Shown here one piece after another: positions 4,991 through 5,003 of a stretch of DNA of 5,003 nt (its first letter is position 1; every line of letters starts with the position of its first letter). The notes under the pieces were generated by a model. That model did not search any database, was not told the DNA's origin, and saw only the letters and a program-made list of their open reading frames with translations. Origin of the DNA: JBBROS01 sp043748985 (lineage in GTDB: Bacteria > Pseudomonadota > Alphaproteobacteria > Acetobacterales > Acetobacteraceae); assembly GCA_043748985.1 (NCBI GenBank), contig JAYVEG010000110.1, positions 1-5,003 on the forward strand, written 5' to 3'. Made by a program: the position numbers and the translations under genes.

Positions 4991-5003
4991 CGGGCGACGG
5001 GTC

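Overview
The window is dense, GC-rich bacterial DNA with short intergenic gaps and mostly Shine-Dalgarno-led genes. The gene types (periplasmic polar amino acid ABC importer, YibF-like glutathione S-transferase, creatininase-family hydrolase, nucleoside 2-deoxyribosyltransferase-like protein) and a near-consensus sigma-54 promoter suggest a Gram-negative proteobacterium, most likely an alphaproteobacterium. That placement is an inference from base composition and family content; no phylogenetic marker is present.

Layout. Positions 1-374 (minus) hold the N-terminal 124 residues of an unrecognised secreted protein that runs off the left edge. After a 183-bp gap comes a creatininase-family metal-dependent amidohydrolase (558-1364, plus). 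It converges on a three-gene minus-strand block that reads right to left: a periplasmic amino acid-binding protein (3682-2909), a HisQ-type permease (2891-2205) and a HisM-type permease (2205-1426). Upstream of the block on the same strand is a YibF-like glutathione S-transferase (4375-3752). Diverging from it is a nucleoside 2-deoxyribosyltransferase-like protein (4439-4990, plus).

How the genes work together. The binding protein should capture a polar amino acid in the periplasm and deliver it to a heterodimeric membrane channel made of the two permeases, whose reading frames overlap by one base. No ATP-binding subunit is encoded here. A strong sigma-54 (RpoN) promoter match lies in the 69-bp gap between the GST and the binding-protein gene, at the right distance for a short leader. 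It suggests the importer is switched on under nitrogen limitation, independently of the GST gene. The convergent amidohydrolase could belong to the same nitrogen-scavenging theme, but nothing in the sequence proves it.

The most unusual non-coding element is a REPIN-like structure at 1379-1429: two inverted REP-type hairpins, each headed by GTAG, squeezed between the convergent genes. The GTAG of one copy supplies the stop codon of the second permease. I found no CRISPR array, tRNA, rRNA, transposase gene or defence system, and nothing that looks like a wholly new multi-gene system.
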